Counted from the stretch's first letter, positions 1-12,349 are shown. The stretch is DNA of 64,000 nucleotides from Cheiracanthium punctorium (GCA_038373885.1 JAWZYV010014431.1:62001-126000), one strand, 5' to 3'. The notes: a model not told the origin generated them from the letters alone. Numbers and translations are program-made.

Positions 1-93
1 AACTCTTGCACTTATAACAGAGGCTGCATAGGCTCACTGAACAGAAAGACCAAAATTCATCTTCAAGAGTTCAGGAGTAAGAGGTAGCTTACA

Positions 94-1530
94 TCTGTCA
101 TAGATGTAGTTTGGGTCACATCACCACCAGCTGTTCTCAGTTTCCAGGAAATTCCAATACTTTCTTTCACAATTCTTCCTTCAGGGGAAACTCTAACAAC
201 ACTAGAGGGTATAGACATAATTTTACGCCACACACAAGCAATTACAGGCAATGACGCAATTTCAGAGGTCGCAGAAATACACAAGAAGGTCGTTCATACA
301 GTAACAACAGAGGTAGAAACCATCCCTACAACAGATATTTAAACTAGACAAGGGTTCTTACAGTTTCAAGAGTGAAGGTATGGTAAGAACCCAGTCTCAA
401 GATACGGAAACACATAACATACATTCTGAGGTCACAGAAGAGAGGTTTTTAATGTCCAGCACCTCAAAAAGAAAACATTTTGCCAATGGTTAAAATAAAA
501 TTTGGCTCTCATGAATATAATGAATATAATGCACTGATAGACTCGGGTGCAAACATCAATCTTATTCAGCCATTAATTGTCGATACAATCAAGGAGCACA
601 CTAAAGTTAACTTTGTATCACGAGCAGTGAGAATACAAAAGCTGGAGAACAATTGTATACCATATAAGGGCGCAGTTGATACAAAATTTAAAATTAAGGA
701 TAAGTGGTTTTCAAACTTGTTTTTTTTTTTTCACTGAAAATATTTGGACCTCAAATTACCATGTAATATTAGGATATGATTTTTTACATACAAACAAAAT
801 AATAATTGATACCGAAAATAAATTAATAATTGCAGGAAATTCTAGTTTTCCCTTTTATGAGAGTATTCCTTTGCCATCCCCACAGTGCAGACAACAGTTA
901 GACAGCAATTCGGATGAGGTTCATAACATCAGGGTTCCTAGTAACATCACACTTTTACCAGGAAAGCATGAGATAGTGCATCTTCAGACTCCCTCCCATT
1001 TGGCTGAGACAGATATTTTATTTTCGCCCATAACTACTAAATGGAATTACTCTATTTCACATTCACTGCATACTCCCACACGGGACAATCGAATAAGAAC
1101 TTTTGTTGAAAACAACATTTCAGAAAAAATCATTATTCGTAAGAGCACCATTTTAGGGCAGGTTAGTTATCAAAATTATTCTCCTTTTTCTTCCACTGAA
1201 GATGTTCGGCATGTAAACAACTTGGAGGAGATCCACAACTTGAGAAAACAAGAATTAGAACCAAATGATTTTAATTTAGATCAGTTAGATAATTGCAACA
1301 AGAAAACACTACTTAATTTACTAATGAGAAATTTTAAAGTTTTTCTAAATCCTACAACACATTAGGATCTACTTGTGAGATTGTGCCAGAATTTAGGCTA
1401 CTCCATGAATTTCCCATACAAACCAAGCCATACCCAATACAAAAAATTGCCAAGTCATTTGCAAGATCTGAAATTAACAAGCTTCTAGAAGCAGGGATAA
1501 TAGAAAATACAGCTTCCAATTATTGTGTCT
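94..1530 (+). pseudogene. Ty3/gypsy retrotransposon gag-pol fragment
   Basis: This is a decayed gag-pol piece of an LTR retrotransposon. A zinc-knuckle-like motif CHRCSLGHITTSC (about 94-135) is followed by an Arg/Gly/Asn-rich stretch to about 340, typical of a nucleocapsid tail. The aspartic protease starts near 480 with the active-site block ALIDSGANINLI and ends with VILGYDFL. These two halves lie in different frames, separated at a run of 12 T (720-731). A spacer continues to 1365, then after another frame change come the first fingers residues of reverse transcriptase (from about 1383). Homology stops near 1530 and the rest of pol is missing. Gene order and motifs are those of the Ty3/gypsy group. 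Upstream gag lies outside the window. Confidence 0.8.
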
Positions 1531-3086
1531 ACAAGCGAGTCAACGGTGCGATGTGCATATTGCGAGTGTGAAATTTCCAATTTTTTTATAACGCTGTATA
1601 TATAATCAAGAGCCGGTATGTGTTATTGATTTCTGCCCTATCATTTTTGTATCAAGGCATCTGTTCTTCTGTTTTGTTTCTTAAATATGTTATTTCCTTT
1701 TTAATAGTATTTCATGTGGGATTATCATAACTTTTATAATATTTAAGAATATATTTATCTTAACACAGTAATAAATTTAAATGTTTTTAATCAATTAAAT
1801 GTTTGTTTTGATCGAGGTGATAAATATATTGGCTCCACATGCCATTTAAAATGCTATAGATAATTTGTGTTCACCTGTCCTCTTTAAGGACGTGCCTATT
1901 TGCCTCTTGCAGATTATTTTTTTAATGGGAACTAGGTAACCTGGTAGTGAGTTGTTCTGAGAATTAAATGTTTTATCCTAGTTTACCAAACGGATTTTAT
2001 TTGCTAGTATTTGTGTCATTTTTTAGATTACAGTTCTTATATATTTGTACAATTATTCATATTATCCCACAAGGCTACTGTACGATCCCGGCGCCCTCTA
2101 ACAGCTTCCTAAAAATAAATTAATAATTTTTTGAGTTAAACATAGACATGACAGACCCCAAAGCAGGACGTTTCGGTCCCTTCTCGATTCAGTCCCACCA
2201 TTTTTTTCCAATAAAGTTAATATGAATTTCATTTGTTATTGTTTGCATTGCATAATAGGGTTGTAATTTTAACTCCTCAACTTACAATTACGTCTTAGCG
2301 ATTTCCACATATTATTGATTATAAAAAACAGTAATTCCAGCAAAATAACAATGATCCTTATTTCTTTTATTATTATTAATATAAATAAATTTGACTGCAT
2401 CCATTTAGCCTCTTTTCAAACATTTTTTTTAATTTTCAAGATGGGAATTATTGGAAAGAGTTTTCGGATTGAACAGCATGCGTGGTGGTAGTTAGCACTG
2501 TAATCCTTTTATTTATTTATTTGTTTACCAAACTTTACAATCTTATATAATTACATGAAATTATAATTCGAATTATGGAAATATAATTATACAACAACAG
2601 GAAAAAAAAAGTTACATATTTTAATTTAAAATATCACGTCACGTCATCACCATTAATACATAAACACAAAATTATTTACAAATTTAGGGCCATTAAAACA
2701 TACACACTGTAAAAGAAAAAAAGTAAGAAATGGAACTGAATATCTGTATCAAAAAAGACAAATCGAATTAGTTACGGGACTGAAATGGGAAATTACTGAA
2801 ACAGTGGAACTGAAATGGCAGGACCAAAATGTGATGGACTGGCAGACCCAGGCAAGCTTTTTCACTTACAAAATTCATTCTCGAAGCTCTAACATATCAG
2901 TAGTAAAACCTAATATTTCTGAAAAAACTGAAATGAGCTATCCTTCATGAAGTGTAACATATTTAGATGATAATCAAAATTGTTTCAAAAATTCTTTAAT
3001 TTGTGATATTAAAAATAATTTTGACATTACATGATTCAAGTACACTAATCAATAATCATATTGTTGACTGATAATATAATCAATGC
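1531..3086. other. AT-rich non-coding stretch
   Basis: No convincing coding signal was seen in this stretch. It is AT-rich, with short A and T runs. The only structure noticed is a pair of weakly matching inverted segments at about 2167-2205 and 2800-2830, listed separately. Confidence 0.6.
2167..2830. mobile_element. possible MITE with degenerate inverted ends
   Basis: The segment beginning gacgtttcggtccc (2167) and containing attcagtccc reappears in inverted, diverged form near 2800-2830 (tgaaatggcaggaccaaaat). The internal sequence has no coding capacity. The match is imperfect and I could not define a target-site duplication, so a short inverted-repeat element is only one reading. Confidence 0.25.
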
Positions 3087-3436
3087 AGGACAAGCACTAA
3101 TTAAGATAAGGCTCCCTTCTGCAAAAGGTTTACAAGATATTATTTTAGGTGCAGAATTGCTTGGTTTTGCATTATGAGAAATTTCAACATTGGATCACTG
3201 TGAGTACAACAAAAGATCCCTCCCATTACAGCACGTGTATGTCATTCTTAAATATGACAGTAGCAATAAATGCAGTGCTTCAGATATGTAACATCATGAA
3301 AATGGATAGCCCTCGGTTTATAATTCAATTTATACCTGTGCAGATTTTGCAAAATGAAATCAGTTGTGGGTTATTTGCTTTAGCAACAGCTGTTACATTA
3401 CTAAATTGTGGAAGATCAATCAAAAATAATGTATGA
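3087..3436 (+). pseudogene. Ulp1/C48-like cysteine protease C-terminus
   Basis: This is a fragment of a Ulp1-like (peptidase C48) protein of the kind often found in arthropod mobile elements. The upstream part (3087-3170) reads IRLPSAKGLQDIILG, followed by HWITVS, which carries the histidine position. The end reads ILQNEISCGLFALATAV, matching the conserved Gln then Cys-Gly-Leu-Phe-Ala block around the catalytic cysteine. The early part is in a different frame from the rest, and the N-terminal portion is absent. The LINE inserted just downstream (3545) probably marks the same ancestral locus. The family is likely, its exact element is unknown. Confidence 0.55.
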
Positions 3437-3535
3437 TCACTCTCGTTTATTTACATCTTTAGCTACAGGTATCTTAGAGATTTTCTCAGTTTAAATGCTA
3501 CTCCCGCAAACTTAAGAACTCAATAAAACCAAAGG

Positions 3536-3544
3536 GTACTTACG
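3536..3544. repeat. LINE target-site duplication, left copy
   Basis: gtacttacg here is identical to 10830-10838. The two copies bracket the LOA-like LINE exactly, as expected from target-primed insertion. Confidence 0.8.
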
Positions 3545-4508
3545 GGGTGCGACCCACTTTGTGGGCAAGACCCACTTCCTTGTGGTACACCCTGGTAACG
3601 TTGCTAGCAACGGCAATGGCTAGGAGGCCTTACCTGTTAATATGGACGGTAATATTAACATTGGTGATGCTGCATCGCTCGCCGCGCAGTCTAAAAAGGA
3701 GTGCGTTGGGGGTTTAGGCAGAGGGCCCCCTTCGAAAAATGTTCTACAGTCTCCCGACGCTGAGGATTTAGGCAGAGGGTCCTCTTCGTCAGAAGTTTTA
3801 CAGTCTCCAAAGGAGAGCTTCGGCTGTCAAACGAGGGTTGCGGCGGTGGTTTCCACTGCCCTCCCTTCTTCTAAACAACCCTGCCCCACCACGGATGAAG
3901 GCAGTGCTGCTCACGAAAGTGAGCAGCCTCCTGAGGCTGTGGGAGAGTGGCGGAGTGTTGTTTCTAAGTCTAAAAAGAGGCGGCTAAGGAAGAAGGCTAA
4001 GGCCATGACTGAGGCTGAGAAGCTCCGGTCTGACCAGTTGGCTCAGTCTAAGGTTGCAAAGAAGGATGAGGGTCGCAAGAGGCAGAGGCCTGTCTCGGGC
4101 ACCCCATCTCCTGCTGTGGCAAAGAGGAAGAAGTCTGGAGTGGTGTCTCTCCAATCTGGCTCTTTTGCTCAGGCCCTCAGCTGTGTCAAGTTGGCTGTTG
4201 TCAAGATCTCCTTCCCCAAGAGCAAGTTGCTCAAGGAGTGCGAGAAGAAGATCAATGCTGAGATCCTTTGGTTAGTGGACTCGATCCCTTTGGACGGGCA
4301 GCTGCCGAGGATCTCCAGCACTGGACTGCAGAACGGAGCACTGATTGTTCAGTGTGATGATGTATTCACCTCTGAGTGGATGAAATCTGCTTTTGAAGGC
4401 AACTCTCGGGTTCTGGATGGTGAGGCCTTGAAGCTTTTGAAGGCCAGCGAGCTGCCCAAGCCCGTTAAGGTGGCTTTTAAGACTAAGGATAGAGTTGCCG
4501 TGTTGCCA

Positions 4509-6547
4509 TAAAAATTTTAGATATACATTAAAAATAAATTTGAAAGATTTGCATTGTGTTCTAAAGTTAACGGCAAAGCACCAAACATAAATTAACCCGA
4601 ACCCCAGGTTACGGTCAGAATTGCCTCAGCTGAAAGGAAATTGGTGTGTGTGAAACCAGCACAGACAATAAAGAGACATTTTTTTGCAAGAAATAAATCA
4701 CATTTATTTAAAATCTGGAAATAATGATTCAAAACTTAAAGAGCACTGTAAACGTTGGCACAACAGATGAACAGAAATAAACATGAACTTGTGAACAAAA
4801 TTTGTTATGAAAATTGGCTGCAATTTTACACTTAGGCACCAACAGCTTAAATAAACACTTAAATGAATTAAAGCTTAAAGGATCAACATGGGAGAATTAC
4901 ACATTTTCATTTCATTGAAATTGGCAAAATTATACTGCTCAAACAGAAATACATTTATGCACCTTGTGACACCCTGTTGTGCACATTCTTACATCAGTTT
5001 ATCTGAGAAATTTAATCAGCGTTAATGCCACAGATAACATTTAAAATTATTGAGAACATCGTTTGCAAGTCGTTATAGAAATTTTTAGAGAGGCCTCTCT
5101 AAAAATAGTTAATGAAACAATTTTTCACCCATGTAGTTAACTAACTTGTACTCAAAATAATACTTATGGCACTAAATTACATTCTTGCAAAAAAAAAAAA
5201 AAGGATTTTGACGTTTTTTTTTAAAAAGAAAAAAAAATAAATAAAAAATGAATTAAGGTGCAGCTAAAATATTACAAAAAAATAATAATTAAAAAAAATG
5301 AGGGGACGGGGTACTAGGTAAAAAACAACGTTAAGGGGGATAGAGGGCATGACGCCCGTGCCAAATTGGCGCAAAAGTGCGATGTGCAGTGCTCAGCTTC
5401 TAGGATATACAGTTCATCATAATGTCTCAAGGGCTTCGGATGGTCAAATCTCTGATGCAGGAGTGAGTCAGGACCGGACGGGTGGAGGGGCAGGAAAACT
5501 AGTGCCTTAGATCCTCTTGGACTTCCATCAGTAGGTGGTTGGTTGGAGATGGATGTATATAAAAAAAAATTTCACCTGAGATGATCCGGCGTCATCGGAC
5601 GAATTTCGACATCGGAGGAGATAACCGCGTCACCTGACAGGAGACATCACGCCTTGGCCGCCCTAGATCTTCATGTTCCCGGTCCTCTTGCCCTGCTCTG
5701 CTGTTTTGGAAGGCTGGGATTTAATTACTGCAACATGGCCTCGATCTTGCTAGATGATTGCATCAAAATAGATTTTTTGAGCTACATAGCTGAAGAGAGG
5801 TGAGAACCCCCAAAAATTTACTTCATGTGCTAAGCGCATGCACCAAGCATCACCGCTGCCGCCGAAGTTCCAACTGAATGGGTCGCACACCGCGCAAAGC
5901 TAACTCACTCCAGCGCGTCGCTCCCTCCGCCAATCAGCGATCGCCAGCATGGTGGTGTCCTTCGAGAAAGTTCCAGACCAGATTTACGCGGGAAGAAGCA
6001 TCGAGTGTGAAAGGACGTGCTCGGCTAAAAAAATGGCGGTCGGTTTCAAGATGGCGAGAATTTGAAACGTGCGTTACTCAAAACAGGAAAAAAAATGGCG
6101 ATTGACCGAAACAGTACCTAGGCCGGAAAAATAGTCAAATCGCACGGGGAAACGCTCAAAATTAAGAATTATTCCTAACTAGGACCAAACTCTAATCCAA
6201 AATATTAGTAAAAGAATAAAATAAAAGGTAAACATTTAAATTTAAGTAAACATCTTAGGATTTAGCTTCAGAAGTAGGAAGGAAAAAAAAATAACATGGG
6301 GTCACCAAATTGGTATTATAGAAAAACAGATTTAAGGCAAAAACATAATGAATAAAGTGAATTAAGCAAATATTAAAAGAAAATATTTAAGGAAGCATTA
6401 AAGATATATCATTATTAACTTTTTAAAAAAAGGTAAAATACTCATTAAGAGATCAAAATTATTGTAAGTTATTGAAAAAGAAACACTTGTTGCAAAACTT
6501 ATTATTAAAAAAAAAGCAAAATCACTTGAAATAAAAATAAGTTGATA
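4509..6547. mobile_element. 2.04-kb insertion of unknown type inside LINE ORF1
   Basis: This sequence interrupts ORF1 and is flanked by cca at 4506-4508 and 6548-6550, a putative 3-bp target duplication. It has no convincing coding region. It contains A-runs, a perfect 26-bp palindrome (5081-5106), and a more GC-rich block with several ATGGCG-type motifs (5640-6110). No clear terminal inverted repeat is visible. A segment near 6296-6318, read on the minus strand, contains TTTGGTGACCCC, which resembles the region after a gypsy LTR; this is weak. The class is undetermined. Confidence 0.6.
5081..5106. repeat. perfect 26-bp palindrome
   Basis: The arm atttttagagagg is followed immediately by its exact reverse complement. 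It lies inside the insertion in LINE ORF1 and has no assigned role. Confidence 0.7.
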
Positions 6548-7063
6548 CCACACATCAGAGTCACGAAGGAGCCAGAAGTTTTGCTGCAGTGGCTGAACCG
6601 GTTTAACCCAATGCTGAAGTCGACCGAGTAGCGCACTCTTCATTTTAATGAGGAACCCCATTCGACTCGATGGATCTTTGAGGTGGACTGTGAGGCTGCT
6701 GAAGCGATTCGTAAGGCAGATTTCAGTGCTCATACGGGGGTGGACTGGGGTGTCTTTAAGATACTCCAGGACCCTAACAGGAAGCCTGCGCCGGCTGCGG
6801 TTGCTTCAGGTGAGGAGGAAACTGAGGACGTGGTTATGTCATCCGACGAGGGCCACGCCTCTTTTAAGGTGACTAGTGTTGGTATTTCTGGGTTGGGTGA
6901 GCTAGATATTCACTTAGACTCTGATTCTACTCTTCAGCCTCTCTCTAGTGATGAGGCTGATAAGGTTTTGGCTGTCAAGGGTTTGGAGGAGTCTGTGCAC
7001 TGCCCCAGTCCTACCAGCTAATTTATTAAAGCTTTGTGCTTTTTCTTCCTTCCTGCTTGTGCT

Positions 7064-10000
7064 ATGGATTGTATTAACGTGGCACAGATTAACCTCCATC
7101 ACAGTAAGGGTGCCTCAGCACTCCTGTGCAAGCGGCTTGCTGATGGATTGGTTGATATAGCTCTTGTTCAGGAGCCTTGGACTCTCAATGGGAATATCCT
7201 TGGTCTTAATGTTAAAGGCTTTAATATATTGTATGATATTACTGCTGTCAGGCTTAGAGCCTGTATTGTAGCTAATGCTAAGCTTCATGCCTTAATCTTA
7301 GCCAATTATCTTGATAAGATAATGTTGCTGTTAAGATTAGTCAGAATGACAATAGCGTGGTTCTCTTGTCTGCTTATCTTCCGTTTGACAGTAGTGATCC
7401 TCTTGCGGTCAGTGCTAAATCTTTGATTGAGCACTGTACTGCGAACATTAGTTTGTACTGCGAAGCTTGTCATTAGTTGTGATGCCAATGTTTACCATAC
7501 TGTGTGGGGTAGCACTAACTGCAATCCTCGGGGTGATGAGCTTTTGGAATATATTTTGTTGTATAATTTATTTATTCTTAACAAGGGTAACAGACCTACA
7601 TTTGTTACTTGTAATAGAAGTGAAGTTCTTAATATTTCACTTTGCAATGGTCATTGTTATGATCTCATTGAGAATTGTCATGTGTCGGATGATATTACTT
7701 TATCTGATCATAAACTAATTCTTTTTTCCATTAAAGGACTCATCCCTGTGAAGAGTCAAGGTAGGAACCCGCGCAGAGCTGACTGGGGTTCCTACAGAAA
7801 GAAACTCAAACTTTGAGGAATATCAGCGGTAAGTTATCTGCTCCTAGTGATATTGATGACACTGTTTCCTCCCTAACTGGGGCTATCTGCTCTTCTTATA
7901 ATGAGTCTTGTCTGGTGAGCACAGTTGTTGCCCGGAGGCGTGTGAATTGGTGGATGACTGAGCTCACTCACTTGCGTAAAAATTGCAGGAGGCTTTTCAA
8001 TAAAGCCAAGAAAACGGGTGACTGGCAAGCTCACCCGTTTTCTTGGGGTGAGCTTGCCAGTCACCTTCACCTTTCTCACCAGTCACAGAGGAGCTTTTTA
8101 TTAAAGCTTCTCTCACCAGCTTTAATAAAACAATTAGGTGTGCCAAGAGATCTTCTTGGCAGGACTACTGCAGCAATATCAATGATTTGTCTGCCTCTGC
8201 CAAATTGGTTAAACTTTTGGCTAAAAACAAATCATCTAACCTTAACTGCGTTAAGATGAATAATGGTCACTTCTCCGAGTCGGGCACTGAGACTTTGTCT
8301 GAGATGTTCAGGATTCACTTCCCGAACTGTGTCATTCTTGACAATGTGTGTATCCCCTCTCTTGCTCCTGCTCTTGTCAGTGATAAGGAGGCTTGGGATG
8401 TTGCACGCAAGATTGTAACCTATGATAGGGTAGTTTGGGCTATTAAGTCTTTTGGACCTTATAAAACTCTGGGTATGGATGGTATTATTCCTATCCTTCT
8501 CAGGGAAGGCATTGCACTGCTTTCTCCTTCTTTATGCAAGATCTTTAGGGCTTGCATTGCTTTAAGGTATGTTCCCACTTTGTGGAGGCACACTCGTGTT
8601 GTATTTATCCCTAAGCCTGGGAAAGACAACTATTTTGAGGCTAAGTCTTTTAGACCTATTAGTCTCTCTTCTTTTCTCCTAAAGGCTCTTGAGAAGCTTA
8701 TTGATAGGCACATTAGGGATACGTTGCTTAGTCGTTCCCCTTTGTCTGTAAATCAGCATGCCTATCAGCCTGGCAGATCTATTACTACTGCTCTCTATGA
8801 TCTTGCTTTTACTGTCGAGAAAAGTGTCTGCTGTAAGGAAGTGGCACTTGCTGTTTTTCTTGACATTCACGGAGCCTTTGAGAGGGTTCCCTCTGGTACG
8901 ATTTTGTCTGCCCTTGTTTCCAAGGGTGTTGATAAAACTGTTTGTCAGTGGATTGATAATCTACTCTCATACAGGCTTATCTCTGTTTCGCTTCTGGGGG
9001 ATACCTTGGTGGCACGTCTTTCTGCTGGTACTCCCCAGGGTGGGGTTATTTGATCTTTATTATGGTGTATTGTGGTGGACTCCTTGTTGGCAAAGTTATC
9101 TAGCATTGGGGTCCACTGTATTGGCTATGCTGATGATATTGCCATTGTGGCCAGGGGCAAGTTTGGCCCTGTGGTCACTGGCTTCATTAACTCGGCCTTG
9201 AAAGGGGTGGAGAGCTGGTGTTCTGATACTGGGCTTTCTGTCAATCCCCTGAAGACTTGTTTGGTTGCTTTTCCTAGTGCTAAGCACTTCAAGTCTTCTA
9301 AGCTTTCCTTTTTTTGACAGCCTATTGCTTATTCCTTTTCGGTGAAGTTTTTGGGTGTTTACTTTGACTCCCATTTGGGGTGGAAGAATCACCTTGATTT
9401 TACTGTCTTGCTAAGGCCAAACGAGTCTTTTGGGCTTGAAGGAGTGCTATTGGCAGGACTTGGGGCCTGAGTCCTCGGTCTATTCATTGGATCTACACCA
9501 TGATTGTTCGCCCGATCATTTCGTATGGGTCCATTGTTTGGTGGTCTAGATCTTCCTTAGTTTCTTCTAGGAAGGATCTTACCCGTGTTCAAAGGATGGC
9601 GTGTTTGGCTATCACGGGTTGTCTTCGTACAACTCCTACTGCAATCACTGGATTGTTTTTAAACCTTTTGCCTCTGCATTCTTTTATTGAGGCTGAGGCC
9701 CTGGTCTGCTGAAAGAGGCTTATGGACCTGGGTTACAGGAAGAGTTATTCGCAATACCTTTCATGGGGTGATCTTGATTCTTCTATGCTGGCTCATCCTT
9801 TCTGCAGCATGCCTTCTGACAATATGCTTGTCAGGCATGTCTTTGATGGATCTTTCTCTGTTCATTTCCCCTCTAGAGATGACTGGCCAAAGCCTCCTAA
9901 TTATAGTAAGAACAGGTGTATCGTGTGGTACACTGATGGCTCCAAGCTTGGTAATCGTACTGGAGCTGGAGTTTGTTGTCCGGACAATGGCATTAAGCTT

Positions 10001-10733
10001 TTTTATTCTCTGTGCCTCGATGCTTCTGTCTTTCAGGCAGAGGTTTATGCTATCCTTATGTGCAGTGTTTTTTGTTTAAATGCTGGTTACTCTAGGAAGC
10101 ATATCTTAATGTGCTCCGATAGTAGGGCTGCTCTGATGGCCTTGCAAAGCACTGCTATCTCCTCCTACTTGGTCTGGGAGTGCTTTTTGGGGCTTTGCAA
10201 GCTCTCTCGTCTCAATAAGGTTACTCTGTATTGGGTTCCTGGTCATTCTGGCAATGAGATGGCTGATTTTCTTGCCAGGTCGTCCTCTGGTTCCTCTTTT
10301 GTTGGACCGGAGCCGGTTCTTGGCATTTCGGGCAAAAGCTACAGGGATACTGTTTTTAACCACTTTTGGAGGCTTCAGTATTCTAACTGGCTTAATTGCA
10401 ATGACCAGAGGCAGGCCAAAGAGATTAATCTTGGCTTTCCTGGTGACAGATGCAAGGAACTTCTGTGTCTTAATAGGTCCAGTCTCTAGGGCTATTGGCC
10501 TGTTAACTGGGCACTGTTGCCTTAAAAGGCATCTAAATACAATGAAGGTTGTTGATGATCCCACTTGTCGGGGTTGTCTTCTTAAGGAGAAAACTATCCT
10601 TTGTGAGTGTGAGTACTTCTCTGCTTACAGGTTTGAGCATCTTGGGCGCCATATCATTGATCCCTGGGAGCTTCACAAAATGTCTGTTAGGTCTATGCTG
10701 ATGTTCGCATCTGCCACTGGACTCTTTTCATAG
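7064..10733 (+). pseudogene. LINE ORF2: endonuclease, RT and RNase H
   Basis: The APE endonuclease starts at 7064 (INVAQINLHHSKGA, then ALVQEPW) and continues through DANVYHTVWGS and SDHKL near 7700. The RT block runs from about 8400, with FIPKPGK, FLDIHGAFERV (about 8860), TPQGGVI (about 9040) and the catalytic GYADD (9123-9137). RNase H follows with YTDGS (about 9928), QAEVYAIL, CSDSRAAL and WVPGHSGNEMADFLAR. A Cys-rich tail (CRGCLLKEKTILCECEYF) ends at 10733. Frameshifts occur near 7316, 7470, 9420 and 10395. Stops occur near 7816, 9052 and 9318, and the linker at 8006-8130 is rearranged. The endonuclease would nick target DNA and the RT would copy the element RNA. Confidence 0.85.
8006..8130. 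repeat. nested inverted repeats in LINE ORF2
   Basis: Three perfect inverted pairs lie within 125 bp: 8006-8021 with 8031-8046 (16 bp), 8017-8035 with 8047-8065 (19 bp, overlapping the first pair), and 8096-8108 with 8118-8130 (13 bp). They fall where the endonuclease-RT linker is disrupted; coding homology before (KKTGDWQAH) and after (CAKRSSWQDYC) is recognisable. Confidence 0.8.
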
Positions 10734-10829
10734 GGCCTTTCAGGACTCTCCATATTGCTTGGGGATGGTACAATAGACCCGTGGTCACAGTGCCTGGCCC
10801 CCTGTGGTCCTCCCCTCCAAGTCATAAGT

Positions 10830-10838
10830 GTACTTACG
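10830..10838. repeat. LINE target-site duplication, right copy
   Basis: gtacttacg, identical to 3536-3544, follows the 3' end of the LOA-like LINE. Confidence 0.8.
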
Positions 10839-11109
10839 TATTATCCAGTTTGTCCTCCAAGACAAGCGATTTTTTGCCAAGATAAATATCGGATATATGA
10901 AATTATTGCTCCAAATATGATTGGCAACAGTTTTCCGGCACATTTTCCGAAAAAATAATTTGGCAGGAATGACTGCCGTGATAATACGCAAGTACCAGCC
11001 AAAGTTACAGTTTGAATTGTTTATGTAGCATCGCTTTTAGCACACATTTTTTTATAAAAAAAAGCTATGCAAAACATTTTTATAGACAACCATGCCATCT
11101 AATCCAAAT

Positions 11110-12000
11110 AATCTAATAACAAACATATCCGTGAAGAATTTTTAGAATTTATTGAAAGCTAACGCATCACTGGTAAAATAATCGCACAAAAAGTTATACA
11201 AACAATCTCAAAATTAGGATTGGATCTAAAAAATGCTTTTGGGCACAGTTATGATGGAGCTGCAAACATGTCTTCTGAAAGAGTTGGAGTACAATCCAGA
11301 GTCAAAAAATATGTTCCAAAAGCTTTGTACATGCACTGCAATTCTGAAGTGTTTAAATCTTGTAATTGCTTAATCATGCAAGATTACTGAAGTAAGAAAT
11401 ATGCTAGAAAAACCTAAAGATGTTTGCTTTTTTCTCCTGAACAGTCCAAAATGTAATGAACTGCTAATAAAAATTGTGAAAGCAGGCCCGTCCATAGATT
11501 TGGGGCAGAAAAAAGTTTTGCTAGATCTTTGCAAGACAAGATGGGCTTCGAGGCATAAAGCTCATCAGCACTTTTATCAAAGCTATACATTCATAGTAGA
11601 AACATTTGAATTGATGGTGTATGGGTGGAATAAAATTCTAGAAACTTATTCTGATGCTGTGTAGAGTTCTGACTCCAAACGAGATGTTCTTACACTTTTA
11701 AATTAATTAATTACACCGTTTCAGCTTCATAATTCAATTACATCGTTTGATTTTATTGCGACTTTCCTCATTATTTACAATTACCTCTCACACTTAGAAG
11801 GACATCAATAAAACTTCAAGGGTGGGCTTCGGACATTATTGAGGCTTATAATATGACAGACGAAATAATTCTGTACTGATGTTAAAAAACAGCTTAAAAA
11901 TTACATTCAAACAGTTACTAATTCTTTTCTTGATATATCTTTTAGATAATTAAAATCTACTAGGATTTTCTTTAAAAGTAATAATGTACATTTAAAATTC
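11110..12000 (+). pseudogene. hAT-superfamily transposase relic (ZMYM/THAP12-like)
   Basis: Fragments in several frames match the RNase H-fold region of hAT transposases related to ZMYM and THAP12 proteins. FGHSYDGAANMS and ALYMHCNSEVF (11225-11365) carry the typical SYDGA(A/S)xM block. LLDLCKTRWASRHKAHQHFYQSY (11520-11585) carries the conserved TRW segment. FIATFLIIYNYLSHLEG (near 11750) continues the domain in another frame. Several stops separate the pieces and the C-terminal dimerisation region is not recognisable. Cut-and-paste transposition would be its original role. Confidence 0.65.
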
Positions 12001-12349
12001 TCTGTGTGTACTCAATTGCTGTGTGTACTCATAAAGCAACTGGAATGACCTTTGAGGAAATCAAAAAATTTACAGAACGGACATACATAACTGAACTAAT
12101 TAATAATAGAAGCTATGTAATAGTAAAAACTATTGTGTTCAAAATTTAAAATGCTCCACCTGTTCATTCTTTTGTCAGTATTACCTTCCTTCTCGGACAT
12201 ATTTGAGGATGATTTTCTCAGAAAAGATTTGTTTGATGAGAGTTTGGCAAATTGTAAGTGGCTGAAATCTGTTGTTGATGTGTCAAACCCTCTTACGTTC
12301 ATTCACTGTCACTGCCTCTTAAGTCTTTTTTTTTTTTTTTTTTTTAAAG

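Larger units (their letters stand above)
3642..7021 (+). pseudogene. LINE ORF1 (gag-like), split by an insertion
   Basis: The first half (3642-4508) starts MDGNINIGDAASLA, has a Lys/Arg-rich region (WRSVVSKSKKRRLRKKAKAM) and ends in a structured domain resembling DUF4780 found in arthropod LINE ORF1s. The same domain resumes at 6551 (HIRVTKEPEVLLQWLNRF) and runs to the stop at 7021 after an acidic tail. The insertion plus one copy of its 3-bp duplication is 2042 bp; subtracting it leaves 1338 bp, a whole number of codons, so both halves are in one frame. A TAG codon near 6629 is a further lesion. The protein would bind element RNA. Confidence 0.7.
3545..10829 (+). mobile_element. LOA/R1-group LINE, near full length, interrupted
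   Basis: This is a non-LTR retrotransposon with a short 5' UTR (3545-3641), ORF1 (3642-7021, split), ORF2 (7064-10733) and a short 3' UTR. It carries an APE-type endonuclease, reverse transcriptase, RNase H and a C-terminal Cys-rich motif. The start of ORF2 (INVAQINLHHSKGA) and the presence of RNase H place it in the LOA/R1/I group. A 9-bp duplication, gtacttacg, flanks it. Without the 2.04-kb insertion in ORF1 it is about 5.2 kb long, a normal full size. It is inactive: ORF2 has many frameshifts and stops. Confidence 0.85.

Noticed and set aside
720..731. T12 run as a programmed frameshift in gypsy pol
   Set aside because: It lies in the middle of the protease domain, not at a gag-pol border, so an indel or sequencing error is more likely.
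6398..6733. Minus-strand open frame across the insertion and LINE border
   Set aside because: It crosses the insertion junction and is antisense to LINE ORF1.
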